NCBI GenBank assembly: GCA_033239005.1
Contig: BSQZ01000001.1
Coordinates: 33,009,688 to 33,073,687, forward strand
Origin: Lamellibrachia satsuma
Taxonomy: Eukaryota; Annelida; Polychaeta; Sabellida; Siboglinidae
Reading direction: 5' to 3'
DNA: 64,000 bases
How positions within the stretch are numbered: position 1 is the first letter of the stretch; each line of letters begins with the position of its first letter. A program made the translations under genes and the position numbers. Positions 44,301-56,190 of this stretch are shown here, in pieces. The notes beneath the pieces were generated by a model. It saw nothing but the letters and a program-made list of their open reading frames with translations. It was not told the DNA's origin and made no database searches.

Positions 44301-47300
44301 CATTGATAATTCATGTTATTGTATATCAACTTTGTAAATGAAAAAATGGAATATTTGTAAAAAAAATTAATTTCATAATTTAATTAATGTTTTCTCTTTG
44401 TAATCACCAGCATTCTTCCATTTGCAATATTGGTTTATTCAAAATCCAGTAAATTTATGTGTATAAATATATTTATCATTATTTTTGTCACTAATGAGGT
44501 GTTATTCACATGCTGTAGAAGTCGATGGAAGGTGAGATCCCGTTGTTCACTGCCGTGCCACAGATACCTGAGTACCAGGGACCTCCACCCAAGCACCAAC
44601 TGCTCAAACCTGTGCCCTTCCTGGCTCGCAATCCTCATAGGTCAGAACACACGCACACACCGACACACGCACACACACACACACGCACATACCCGCAAGC
44701 ACCCACGCATAAACACTCACCGACCCACAGGCACACATGCACATGCTCACACACACACACACACCCACAGGCACGCACATGTGCACACACAAACACCTGA
44801 CATATTGTAGTGAATACTACATCGGTTTGATTTTTTGCAAGCAAAATTATTCTGAAATTTAGGGGAAAAGTCGAGTTGAGAAAGGACCTTTAAGAGAATT
44901 TAGGAAAGACCTTTAAGAGAGTTGAGCAGGGACCTTTAAGAGAGTTGAGGATGGACCTTTAAGAGATTTGAGGAGGGATCTTTAAGATATTTGAGGAGGG
45001 ACCTTTAAGAGAGTTGAGGAGGGACCTTTAACAGATTTGAGGAGGGACCTTTAAGAGAGTTTAGGAGGGACCTTTAAGAGAGTTGAGCAGGGACCTTTAA
45101 AAGAGTTGAGGATGGACCTTTAAGAGATTTGACGAGGGATCTTTAATATATTTGAGGAGGGACCTTTAAGAGATTTGAGGAGGGACCTTTGAGAGAGTTG
45201 AGGAGGGACCTTTAACAGATTTGAGGAGGGACCTTTAAGAGAGTTTAGGAGGGACCTTTAAGAGAGTTTAGGAGGGACCTTTAAGAGAGTTGAGCAGGGA
45301 CCTTTAAGAGATTTGACAAGGGATCTTTAATATATTTGAGGTAAGGTAGGTAAAGTCATCCCCCAGGCATTACGCCTTAGGAAGCCATGAAGGCTTATAT
45401 GGCCAGTGCTTAAACCTGGTTTCTATAGTGCGAAGCAACTTAGAGTGCAGTTATACTGACTCTCCTGGACAGGACACTAGTCCATCGCAGGTACCTTCCA
45501 AACAGTGTTTGTGCTCATTTACAGCTGAGTGGACTGAGGCAAAGTAGGGTAAACGAAATTGCCTAAGCTTCGAAAACGAACCGTGACCAGTGTGGGTCTT
45601 GAACTCACAACCCTCGAATTTAGAGTCCAACACCTTAACCACTAGGCCACAGCTGCCCCCTAATATAATTGAGGAGGGACCTTTAAGAGAGTTGAGGAGG
45701 GACCTTTAACATATTTGTGGAGGGACCTTTAAGAGAGTCTAGGAGGGACCTTTAAGAGAGTTGAGAAGGGACCTTTAAGAGAGTTTAGGAGGGACCTTTA
45801 AGAGAGTTAAGCAGGGACCTTTAAGAGAGTTGAAGATGGACCTTTAAGAGATTTGAGGAGGGATCTTTAAGATATTTGAGGAGGGACCTTTAAGAGATTT
45901 GAGGAGGGACCTTTAAGAAAGTTGAGGAGGGAACTTTAAGGGAGTTGAGGAGGGAACTTTAAGGGAGTTGAGGAGGGACCTTTAAGAGAGTTGAGGAGGG
46001 ACCTTTAAGAAAGTTGAGGAGGGAACTTTAAGGGAGTTGAGGAGGGACTTTTAAGAATTGGTAAAATGACTGTATGAGCAAGTACAGTGCAATAGCAGGT
46101 AGTCTAACATTGCTAGATCTAGTACATTATCAGTTCCAGACAATTATAACAGTTTGACAGCACTGATGAAGACATTTTAAAAGATATCGCATTGGTGCTA
46201 TATTTAGAATGGAAAAGTCACAGTTCAAGTGTTTTATTAAAATGTGTCATGGTTGATAATGATTAAGGCAAAGCAAAATTCATGGTTTGGGGCTATGCAC
46301 CAAATAAGAGATAATAAGAACGTTCTAAAAGTTGGAGATTCAGGTCCTTTCTCTGGTTGACAGAGGGCTGACATGTTAACCAACACAACCAATCAGCACG
46401 TGCGCAGTTCTATGGAATCGGGGTAACCTAGACTACACGTGACATATTAAAGGAGACCGGCATACACAGAACCAACGCAGTCTCAAAAAAAATGTCGACA
46501 AAAGGAGGACTATTTTGACAAAACGAGGACTATTTTTGTAAACAAAGGCCACAATATGTTACACAAATTAAGTTTGGAAGCAAACAGCACGGCCATATCC
46601 TATTGGCAAGTATAGGAATATGTGTTCAGTTTTTATTTGGCAAGCAAATATTGCCAGACTACGACACTCGTGACGTAGGGTTATCTGAAAATATGGCGCA
46701 GCCCATGAAATTAAGATGCTGTGTATTAAAAAAACTCTCCCTAGTAAACCACCGAAACCTATGACTTTTGTTTCCCTTTAAAGATTAGACAAAAAATTAA
46801 TCAAACCACGATGGCTGCTTCAATGATGTTGTTTCCTACTGCAGTTTGTTTGTGCGTGGCATTGGATCCCCACCCCCGCAGATAGACAGCAAAAACTGCC
46901 ACAAACTACTGAAGCGGTCGGTTGCAACTTTGTGTGCTCACTCAGGATACGACAGTAGGTGTCAGACAGGTGTCAAACAGGTGACAGAATGTGTCTAGTT
47001 GGCAAGGAAGGAATCTAGCCCATCTAAAAAATTACACCATTTAAAAAAGTAATGGATATTTTATCATAATACTTTCACCATCATCATTGACTTAATTAAA
47101 TCTAGAACTTCTTAAAAAAAATTCCTATAGTATGTATATTTTTTCCCCTGGTTTTTTATAGTTATGATATTTTAAATGCAACATATATCGATGCATTTTT
47201 ACACACCAAGATATTGATATTGCAAAAAAATCTTATTTTTTAGAATATGCAGGTGAAGACTACATTCCAAGCCAGATGACCATATAATTTTTACTTCCAG

Positions 47301-50300
47301 AGTGTTGTACTTTCTTGTTGCCAAAATATAATTTCTTGTAAATGGCCATCAAATATTGTATAACGGCATTGATTACATGGTAGATGCAAGCTTTGTCCAT
47401 GAATAAAACTAATTTAAAGGTATGTCATTGTTATAAAAATGAACTTTATTGATAGTAGACATACAAAGCTATTGGAATACGGAGGAAATACGTTTTGAGT
47501 AATTCTTTCAAAAAAACATTCCAGCTGCCATATCTCCCCTTAAATGAGAACTTTGTGCAGGTTGCAGTGAGTCAGTACTGGACACTGTGACAGACATTTA
47601 AATGACAACTTTGTGCAGGTTGCAGTGGGCCAGTACTGGACACTGACAGACATTTAAATGAGAACTCTGCGGAGGTTGCAGTGAGTCAGTACTGGACACT
47701 GACAGACATTTAAATGAGAACTCTGTGCAGGTTGCAGTGAGTCAGTACTGGACACTGACAGACATTTAAATGAGAACTCTGTGCAAGTTGCAGTGGGTCA
47801 GTACTGGACACTGACAGACATTTAAATGAGAACTCTGCGGAGGTTGCAGTGGGTCAGTACTGGACACTGACAGACATTTAAATAAGAACTCTGTGCAAGT
47901 TGCAGTGAGTCAGTACTGGAAACTGACAGACATATAAATGAGAACTCTGTGCATGTTGCAGTGAGTCGGTACTGGACACTATAACAGACATATAAATGAG
48001 AACTTTGTGCAGGTTGCAGTGAGTCAGTACTGGATACTATGACAGACATTTGTGGTGAGTACTTCCTTCAGTTGACCAAGCTCCTGCGTCGTTCCGTCGA
48101 CACCGAGGCACAGCACGGCATGGACGGCTTCCAGGTCTGTGGGTTTCTAAACGTGGCACACTATGATATGTTTGCACATCACCAATTATTATATGTGGCT
48201 GTTTGGAAAATTAATTGATTCACATTCCATTTCACGTCGGATATATTTGACAAACATAATTTGTGGGTTTTAGGGCTAAAAACTAAACTGATGCCAGGTA
48301 GTGGGTGATGTGTGTTTGCTTTTGTAACCTGAAAATTATAGATGGATTAATGAATATCTGTGCGAAATGTTTAATTGGTGTCACCTGCGTTGTTGATTGA
48401 AAGTTTTTTTAGCAGGACCTGTTTACAACAGGACCTGTTTACAACAGGACCTGTTTACAACAGGACATGTTTACAACAGGACATGTTTATAACAGGACAT
48501 GTTTACAACAGGACATGTTTACAACGGGACATGTTTACAACGGGACATGTTTACAGCAGGACCTGTTTACATGGTCACCACCATTGCTAGGTTTACAGGT
48601 AGCGTATTACTACTGAACAATAAAGAAATATTGTAATGATGGCTATATACCTGCTTTATGTTGACATCCTGATGTCTATTTAGCGTGCAACATGCATCTC
48701 TAGTGTAGTGACACAGCGGTTAGAAGGTCATACTCTCAGTAGACATTACCAGTATTCAAATCATCTCTATGGGAGTGTAGTGACACAGTGGTTAGAAGGT
48801 CAGACTCAGTAGACAGTTCCAATCATCTCTATGGGAGTGTAGTGACACAGCGGTTAGAAGGTCGGACTCTGAGTAGACAGGACTGGTGTTCAAATCATCT
48901 CTATGGGAGTGTAGTGACACAGCGGTTAGAAGGTCGAACTCTCAGTAGACATTACCAGTATTCAAATCATCTCTATGGGAGTGTAGTGACACAGCGGTTA
49001 GAAGGTCATACTCTCAGTAGACATTACCAGTATTCAAATCATCTCTATGGGAGTGTAGTGACACAGCGGTTAGAAGGTCGAACTCTGCGTAGACAGGACC
49101 AGGGCTCAAATCATCTCGATAGGAGTGTAGTGACACAGTGGTTAGAAGGTTGGATTCAGTAGAAAGAACCGGTGTTCAAATCATCTCTATGGGAGTATAG
49201 TGACACAGCGGTTAGAAGGTCAAACTCAGTAGATAGGACCGGGGTTCCAATCATCTCTATGGGAGTGTAGTGACACAGCGGTTAGAAGGTCGGACTCAGT
49301 AGATAGGACCGGGGTTCCAATCATCTCTATGGGAGTGTAGTGACACAGCGGTTAGAAGGTCGGACTCAGTAGATAGGACCGGGGTTCCAATCGTCTCTAT
49401 GGGACTGTAGTGACACAGCGGTTAGAAGGTCGGACTCGATAGACAGGACCGGGATTCCAATCATCTCTATGGGAGTGTAGTGAAACAACGGTTAGAAGGT
49501 CGGACTTAGTAGACAGGACCAGGGTTCAAATCTCTTATCATTTTGAAGCATGAACAATTTTGTTCACTCCACACTACCTCAGTTCACTCAGCTGTATAAC
49601 TGCATGAGTACCTGGCTACAGGCAGAGGTGGATATGTGGACGAATTGTATTCACACAGTAATTGCAGTGTGGCTGAATGCTTCCCAGAGAAGTTGAGTTG
49701 GTGTTGGGATGCCAGAAGGTGAAGCGTGAAGTACTTTAACCCCAGGACTGGATACAGAGCTATGTAAGTACTTTCCTTAATATGCCCAGTCTTCCAGCCT
49801 AAGTAATGCCCGCCCATGTGCTTGCAGGACCCGATTGAGCGGGTGTTCCATGAGATGGGTGTTGGGAGCATGATGAACCTCCACACACACTACACGAAGC
49901 ACGTGCTGCACTACCATGACTGCATGCTACAGACATGTGAGGAACTGAGAGACAAGTACACTCGACTGACAAGTCCAGCCATCCCCAATGGCACACAGAA
50001 CATGAAACCACTGCTCAAGTGAGTGACACTGGTCAAGGCTTCTGTTTCATTTGGTCAGGGCACAGTTCACTAATTGATTTTCAATATTTCCAAATTTTTT
50101 ACTAGATTTAAATGAGTTTTTATTGAATATATATTTTTCAGTATTGGATTATAAGTATAGTTAAATATAATTTGTATTTATTAATTATTTTATTGTAAAG
50201 TGCATTGATATGTGTAGTACAGGAGTCTGTGCTGTAAAAGAGCTGTGTATTATTATTAATTTGTCATTAAAATTCCATCCCATTGATGAAATCTTCAGAC

Positions 50301-53300
50301 CAACTAACAAATTATTTTCAACTGGGTTCAATTGAAACGGCAGGTTTTGTGTGAATATTGCAGATTTCCACTTACGTTTTCTATACATTATAATACCCAC
50401 ACATATTACTAGTATTAGTGCACTGTTACTGTCTAGAGATATTGCTATGTATACATCATAATGCCTGTCACACATATTACTAGTATTAGTGCACTGTTAC
50501 TGTCTAGAGATATTGCCATGTATAGTGCCCACACATATTACAAGTATTAGTGCACTGTTACTGTCTAGAGATATTGCTATGTATACATCATAATGCCTGT
50601 CTAACATATTGCGAGTATTAGTGCACTGTTACTGTCTGGAGATATTGCTATGTATGCATCATAGTGCCCACACATATGACTAGTATTAGTGCACTGTTAC
50701 TGTCTAGATATATATTGCTCTGTATACATCATAATGCCTGTCTCACATATTGCTAGTATTAGTGCACTGTTACTGTCTGGAGATATTGCTATGTATGCAT
50801 CATAGTGCCCACACATATGACTAGTATTAGTGCACTGTTACTGTCTAGATATATATTGCTATGTATACATCATAATGCCTGTCTCACATATTGCTAGTAT
50901 TAGTGCACTGTTATTGTCTGGATATATTTCTAAGTATGCATCATAATGGCCTCACATATTACTAGTATTAGTGCACTGTTACTGTCTGGATATATTTCTA
51001 AGTATGCATCATAATGGCCACACATATTACTAGTATTAGTGCATTGTTACTGTCTGGATATATTTCTAAGTATGCATCATAGTGCCCACACATATTACTA
51101 GTATTAGTGCACTGTTACTGTCTGGATATATTTCTAAGTATGCATCATAATGGCCACACATATTACTAGTATTAGTGCACTGTTACTGTCTGGAGATATT
51201 GCTATGTATACATCATAATGGCCACACATATTACTAGTATTAGTGCATTGTTACTGTCTGGATATATTTCTAAGTATGCATCATAATGGCCACACATATT
51301 ACTAGTATTAGTGCACTGTTACTGTCTGGAGATATTGTTATGACAAAGTTTCTCCAACAGATTGAAGGTGGAGCCATTGTCAGACATCCAGTTTCCAGCG
51401 AATGACTATGCAGACGAGGGAGGAGAGAGCGATCAGATGATCCAACTGGAAGGTAAGAGAATATTGCTTCAGTTGTCAGTTATTCCTCATTCACAGATGT
51501 CTAGATATATTATGATAAACAGCAACTGAGGAAATTTTATATGCTCGGATATAATTAGTTAATTTCTCTGTCCACATAATTTGTCACTACAAATTAGGTT
51601 TGTTATATCTGGTTTGTTACTTATGTCTGACATGTAATAAATGTTATAAGAGATTTGATGTCAGTTTATGTCAGGCTATGACAGTTGATGTCAGGCTATG
51701 ACAGTTGAAGTCGGGCTATGATAGCTGATGTCAGGCTATGACAGTTGAAGTCAGGCTGTGACAGTTGATGTCAGGATATGACAGTTGATCTTGGGCTATT
51801 ACAGTTGATGTCGGGCTATGACAGTTGATGTCGGGCTATGACAATTGATGTTGGGCTATGAGTCTATGACAGTTGAAGGCAGGCTATGACAGTTGATGTC
51901 AGGTTATGACAGTTGATGTCGGGCTATGACAGTTGAAGTCAGGCTATGACAATTGATATCTGGCTATGACAGTTGATGTTGGGCTATGACAGTTCAGTTG
52001 GGCTATGACAGTTGATGTTGGGCTATGCCAGTTGATGTCAGGCTATGCCAGTTGATGTCAGGCTGTGACAGTTGATGTCAGGCTGTTGTGTGTGTGTTGA
52101 TGTTAAATATGTAGTATATAAATGATTTCCACAGGTCTGGGCCTGGACATTGGCATGGGTCAAGAGTCAACCAGTTCCCTGGCCCCTGAGGAGGACACGC
52201 GCTGGTCATCACACATCAAGACAGAGACGTCATCCGACATCAAGTGAGGGTCACAGGACATTCAGTGTCATCATTGCATGCGAATTACTTGAAATAACTA
52301 CTTAAGTATTTTTGCTTTGTTACACATTAGCACAGTGAACATCTGTTGTTTCTTCTTTAGGTTCCATATCTGGTGACTCAGATAACAAATGTTTGGAATC
52401 CTCCATGACCCTCCATGCTGTTTGGAATCCTCCATGACCCTCCATGCTGTTTGGAATCCTCCATGAACCTCTATGCTGTTTGGAATCCTCCATGACCCTC
52501 CATGCTGTTTGGAATCCTCCATGAACCTCTATGCTGTTTGGAATCCTCCATGACCCTCCATGCTGTTTGGAATCCTCCATGACCCTCCATGCTGTTTGGA
52601 ATCCTCCATGACCCTCCATGCTGTTTGGAATCCTCCATGACCCTCCATGCTGTTTGGAATCCTCCATGACCCTCCATGCTGTTTGCATTTGTTCAAAGAT
52701 GTACAGAAATTACCATTTTATCCAGAAAAAGTAGTCCAGTATAACCAACTGCAGAATTGACATGTGCGAAACATTTGATAAAACTCTCTCCCCATCTCTT
52801 GTCAGTCGAGTCAGTGGTCCGGACAGCTATGACCAAGATGACAACCAGAGTACCAGTGACGTCCCCACGACCCCCACTCCCGCGGGCAGTGATGCGGGGG
52901 ACAGCGGACAGGATCCAGGCTCAGTCTCCGCCCTCTCTGAGAGTCTGTCTTCCCCCTCCCTTGATGGACGAACCTTGGGAAAACCTGTCAGGAAAAAGTG
53001 AGTTTATCATTTTACATGTTGTCTGATGGCCTGAAGTCTCTATGACTCGTATTAATTGAAAATGTGGCAGTTATACATTGGGTTTAATTAAGGTACAAAA
53101 TCAATAAAAAATTTGTAGGCTTTGCAGTTTCAGTTGCTGGTTATTTTGGCAAGTATTATTCTCACTACCACTATCAGATCATATGAGAGATTATACGAGA
53201 GATTATGCGAGAGATTATACGAGAGATTATGTGAGAGCGCAACAAGTGTTTTACCAAGTTGCTAAAAAAAATTTTATTAGTGAGATTAAAAGCATCTAAG

Positions 53301-54392
53301 AAGTGTTATATTAAGTAAGGAATTGATGTATAGGGAAATAAAATCATTGTCATCACTAATTAAACAGTTACATTGGCATCCTGTTGCCGATTTGGCTAAT
53401 CTTCTGCATTTTTTTGGAATAAACTACCGTCACTTTGAAATCATCTAAAACTATAGCTACCATCCATAGAAAAACTCAAGATATTTTATTCTAAATTGCA
53501 TTTCCACCTGAAATCTTTGGCAGTCTCTTGTTCTGTGTTGATGGTTTGTGCTTTCTTCTGTTCATCAGGTGCCATAGAATTGTATTATTGTTATGAATTT
53601 GTTACGTCAATTGTCATTGGTGGACGCAGAAACATTTCAAAGTGCCTTCATCCAGTCATATTAAAGAACACAATGGTATCAACGTGCTCTGTCTATAGTC
53701 TATTCTGACATCTTCTGAGTAATCTTGATTGTTGATAGTCTAACATTATGTTGCTGTTCCTGGCATTACAGGCATCTGTTGGGATTACTAACTCCACTTA
53801 GTAGAGCTTGGAGAGTTACACAGAGTTTTATTATATAACAGGTAAACACTAACGCCTACTGCGTCAGATGTGTAAGTACAACTGACATGTCACCTACAGC
53901 CACTTGTGGCCTGTGTAGACATTACATTTGTAAATGTGACATGTAAACATTACAGTTGTAAATGTGACCTGTGTAACAACAGTGGTGGTCTGTCCTACAC
54001 ACATCCATCGCTATAACCCACCCTTCACTGGCCATGTCCCATCCATCGCAGTCTCTTACCAACTAACTTCTATTTCAGATACTTCTTATTTATATTTTAC
54101 TCAGAAGAAGGCAGCACTAGTCACATAGTACAGCTTAATGTGCACATTGTCCACCAGGTGGCACCAGTTATTCTAGTCGTGAAAATTAAACTCATTTGTG
54201 TCTTGGCAGTCAGTAAATATATTTTTTAACTTGTCAGAATTATGGATGAATAATGCACATATAAATTATGGGTTTCTGAATAATGCATGTCATTTGACAA
54301 ATGCAATTTTGTTTTTAGTAATAGTTAAAATGACATCATAGCATTGTACATGACTTTTTTGTGTTTCTCTTCTGTTTAGGAGACGGAGATAG
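41356..54392 (+). CDS. SUPT7L: SUPT7L / STAF65-gamma, SAGA (STAGA) complex histone-fold subunit, complete (10 coding exons)
   Basis: Nuclear subunit of the SAGA/STAGA coactivator; its bromo-associated histone fold pairs with a TAF-like partner. Coding exons: 41356-41510, 42897-43017, 44519-44640, 46890-46954, 48013-48134, 49828-50018, 51361-51452, 52135-52243, 52806-52997, 54380-54392. The sum is 1182 nt, giving 393 residues (human 414), and all phases match. Recognisable blocks: EVEGPPLYQP (near residue 33), HTIELLQYARQLR (70), CHKLLKRSVATLCAHSGYDS (136-155), ESVLDTMTD and YFLQLTKLLRRSVD (158-182, histone fold), RVFHEMGVGS (200), LKVEPLSDIQFP (259) and a Ser/Asp-rich tail ending in the basic stretch KKRRR. 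These align in order with human SUPT7L. LKVE and IKTE fit the psi-K-x-E SUMO consensus. The acceptor of exon 4 is the least certain: phase requires 46890, though a CAG acceptor at 46881 is stronger-looking. A non-coding 5' exon probably exists, since an acceptor-like TTTCAG ends at 41332. Arrays span the acceptors of exons 2 and 5. Confidence 0.93.
41947..42955. repeat. 84-bp minisatellite that includes the SUPT7L exon 2 acceptor
   Basis: Twelve units at an exact 84-bp period. Each contains TCTTGTGTTCTCACAG and the first 58 nt of exon 2. Acceptor AGs end at 41972 and then every 84 bp to 42896. Only the last unit continues into the rest of exon 2 (TTACTGCAATATGC). In every other unit the exon frame meets TAG directly after GAGTTG. 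A different frame is open for 332 codons across the array, an artefact of the unit length. Confidence 0.96.
43018..44518. other. SUPT7L intron 2, no feature recognised
   Basis: AT-rich unique sequence without a repeat array, an exception among the introns of this gene. Confidence 0.5.
44645..44795. repeat. (CA)n-rich microsatellite after SUPT7L exon 3
   Basis: Imperfect CACACG/CACACA stretch starting about 8 bp past the exon 3 donor. Confidence 0.95.
44880..46058. repeat. 23-bp minisatellite, split by a SINE
   Basis: About 37 units of GTTGAGGAGGGACCTTTAAG AGA in SUPT7L intron 3. Unit variants (CAGATTTGAG, GATATTTGAG) recur in blocks, suggesting higher-order duplication. Interrupted at 45342-45660. 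Confidence 0.94.
45342..45660 (-). mobile_element. tRNA-derived SINE
   Basis: 319 bp. On the minus strand it starts GGGGGCAGCTGTGGCCTAGT GGTTAAGG (polymerase III A box) and GTTGTGAGTTCAAGACCC (B box). A non-tRNA body follows, which contains CCTGCGATGGACTAGTGTCC and ends near CTTACC. The flanks TAATATATTTGAGG (45328-45341) and TAATATAATTGAGG (45661-45674) form a 14-bp target duplication with one mismatch. The host site is the 23-bp minisatellite. Confidence 0.88.
47541..48060. repeat. 56-bp minisatellite that includes the SUPT7L exon 5 acceptor
   Basis: Nine units (junctions at 47561, 47619, 47675, 47731, 47787, 47843, 47899, 47955, 48013). Each carries the acceptor region GTGCAG and exon start GTTGCAGTGAGTCAGTACTG. 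The AG is lost in the units at 47787 (CAA), 47899 (CAA) and 47955 (CAT). Confidence 0.94.
48413..48572. repeat. 16-bp repeat
   Basis: Ten units of CAGGACCTGTTTACAA or CAGGACATGTTTACAA. The core CAGGACCTG is nearly palindromic. SUPT7L intron 5. Confidence 0.92.
48700..49540 (+). repeat. Tandem array of tRNA-like units (about 72 bp)
   Basis: About twelve units of 60-72 bp. Each reads GTGTAGTGACACAGCGGTTA GAAGGTCGGACTC and, some 35 bp on, GGGTTCCAATC or GTGTTCAAATC. This is the order and spacing of a tRNA D-arm/A box and T-arm/B box. I see no complete cloverleaf with a paired acceptor stem in a single unit, so I call it tRNA-derived, not functional tRNA genes. Confidence 0.7.
50390..51340. repeat. 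About 66-bp minisatellite before SUPT7L exon 7
   Basis: About 14 units with TACTAGTATTAGTGCACTGT TACTGTCTGG. The array ends about 20 bp before the exon 7 acceptor but does not include it. Confidence 0.93.
51655..52090. repeat. 20-bp minisatellite before SUPT7L exon 8
   Basis: About 21 degenerate units of GTTGATGTCAGGCTATGACA, ending about 45 bp upstream of the exon 8 acceptor. Confidence 0.92.
52390..52686. repeat. 29-bp minisatellite in SUPT7L intron 8
   Basis: Ten units of TGCTGTTTGGAATCCTCCAT GACCCTCCA, all nearly identical, which suggests recent expansion. Confidence 0.94.
53330..53610 (+). pseudogene. L2-like LINE 3' tail in SUPT7L intron 9
   Basis: Short remnant with the segment for KQLHWHPVA (53355), the stretch TGGAATAAACTACCGTCACT, and the family tail GGTGCCATAGAATTGTATTA TTG. 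It matches the ends of 6430-7015 and 39060-40440. Confidence 0.7.
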
Positions 54393-54740
54393 TTTTCGGG
54401 AAGTGTAAGGAGCTGGACTTTGTTTAACCAAGTTTCTAGAAACTGAAGCTGGAGAGGAGCAGTGATGAGATTGTCTTCAAGAAGAGGCTGAAGAAATTAA
54501 CCTTTGCATTGCACTGCTCTCTTGGCACAGATGTATGTGATGTCTGCTTCCTTAGATAAGTTTTCCATACTTAAGTGTAACACGTGTGATGTTGTTTGAT
54601 GTCTTGTGGACAGATTCATGGACAGCAGGTTGACAGTCATCCTTGTCAAGACAAGACAGTCGTGTTTTGTTACACCTGGTGGTTTAACTCGAACAAACTT
54701 GGAAGTGAATTTGAGAGGGATTTAGTTGTGTCTGGGCAGC
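54393..54740 (+). other. Probable SUPT7L 3' UTR
   Basis: Unique sequence after the stop codon, with no open frame and no repeat recognised. It is terminated by a CR1 insertion at about 54740. I do not see a clear AATAAA in it, so the true polyadenylation site may lie in or beyond the LINE. Confidence 0.5.
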
Positions 54741-56190
54741 TTGTTGTGGAACAGTAGATTTAAGATTTAACAAGATTTAAAAAGATTGCCATCCCAAACA
54801 ACAACTTGAGCAAGTTCCAGATGGCAAGTGGACAAGGAAGCCATTGGCTTATCGAGAGTCCAACATTTTTCACATCTATGTGTAGCCCGCCCTTACCAAA
54901 TATCTGTCAATTCTATTTTTAAACATATTCACACTACTAGCATTAACACAATCATTTGTCAGTTTGTTCCATTCATTCATCACCCTCTGTGAGAAAGAGT
55001 ACTTTTTCATGTCCAACATACACTGCTCCTTAACTAATGGTGCTTTATGTCCTCTTGTTCTACTGCTTTCTTTAAGTTTGAAGAACATATTCCTATCAAC
55101 ATCCTCATAACCATTCACTATTTTAAACACTTCTATTTGGTCTCCTCTTAGTCTCCTGGTCTCTGGTGTTGTCAAACCACATTGTAATAAGAGACTTTCG
55201 TAACTAAGGTCTCTCAATTGTGGAATAATTTTAGTTGCTCTTTGTTGTATTCTTTCTAGCTTGTCTATGTCCTTTTTACGATACGGCCTCCATGCTTGAA
55301 TACAATATTCCAAATGTGGTCTACCTATTGCTTTGTACAGGGGTACAATTAGCTGTTTCTCCTTATATTTGATTTCCTTTAGAAGCAGCAATCCCACATT
55401 GCTGTGGAACTTTCATGTCAGCACTAAATGTTACTTCTAAGTCATTTTCTTGTGTGGTTCTACCTAGTACAGTATCCCCCATTTTATATTCTTCATCCAT
55501 GTTTCCATGTCCTATGTGTATACGTTTTATTTACACTTCCCAAAATTGAATAACATTTGCCATTTTTCTGACCATTTAACTAATTTATCTAGATCATACT
55601 GTAAACTTTGTTTATCTGTATCATTAGTAACCTTTTTGAATACTTTTGTGTCATCTGCAAATTTGAGTACTTTGCTAGATATGTCATCTTCGAAATCATT
55701 TATATATATTAAAACCAGTATAGGGCCTAATACTGATCCCTGTGGTACCCCACTCAAAACAGATTTCCAGTTTGAAATCTCACCATCTACTATTACTCTC
55801 TGTCTTGTGTGTAAGCCACTTTTCTATCCAGTTGATTACATCATTACCTATACCATGGGCTTTTAGTTTAAATAACAATCTTTGATGTGATACTTTATCG
55901 AAAGTTTTCTGAAAATCTAAGTAGACAACATCCACTGGTGATCCGTCAAGAGATTGGTTAGACATGACCTTGCTTTTAGGAACCCATTTTGTGATGTATT
56001 TATTAATTTATGTTTTACAAGGAATTCCACCATGTGGTCTCTAATTAATGTTTCGAGTAATTTACATACAACTGATGTTAAACTCACTGGTCTGTAATTT
56101 TCTGGCTTGTTCCTCGATCCCTTCTTAAATAGCGGCATAATGTTTGCTTCTTTCCATTCTGAAGGAACTATTCCTTTTTTCTAGTGACAA
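54740..56190 (-). pseudogene. CR1-type LINE, 5'-truncated, best preserved copy
   Basis: Minus strand, starting in the RT palm at EANIMPLFKKGSRNKPENYR and then VSLTSVVCKLLETLIRDHMV, VDVVYLDFQKTFDKVSH, SGVPQGSVLGPILVLIYIND, LKFADDTKVFKK (catalytic box near 55672), YKAIGRPHLEYCIQAWRPYR and ECMLDMKKYS-like C-terminus ending SVNMFKNRIDRYLVRAGYT. The 3' UTR shares ATAAGCCAATGGCTTCCTTG. Only about four frameshifts, so fairly recent. It ends in an ATTTAAG-type tail at 54740-54775. Confidence 0.92.

Noticed and set aside
45585..45660. A functional tRNA gene on the minus strand
   Set aside because: A and B boxes are present, but the sequence runs on into a SINE body and has a target duplication; no mature tRNA fold with paired acceptor stem.
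48788..49162. 124-codon frame with a repeated NHLYGSVVTQRLEG period
   Set aside because: Falls in the tRNA-like array and follows its period; other units break the frame.
52298..52688. Gly/Trp/Arg repeat frames on the minus strand
   Set aside because: 29-bp intronic array of SUPT7L read three ways; not a gene.
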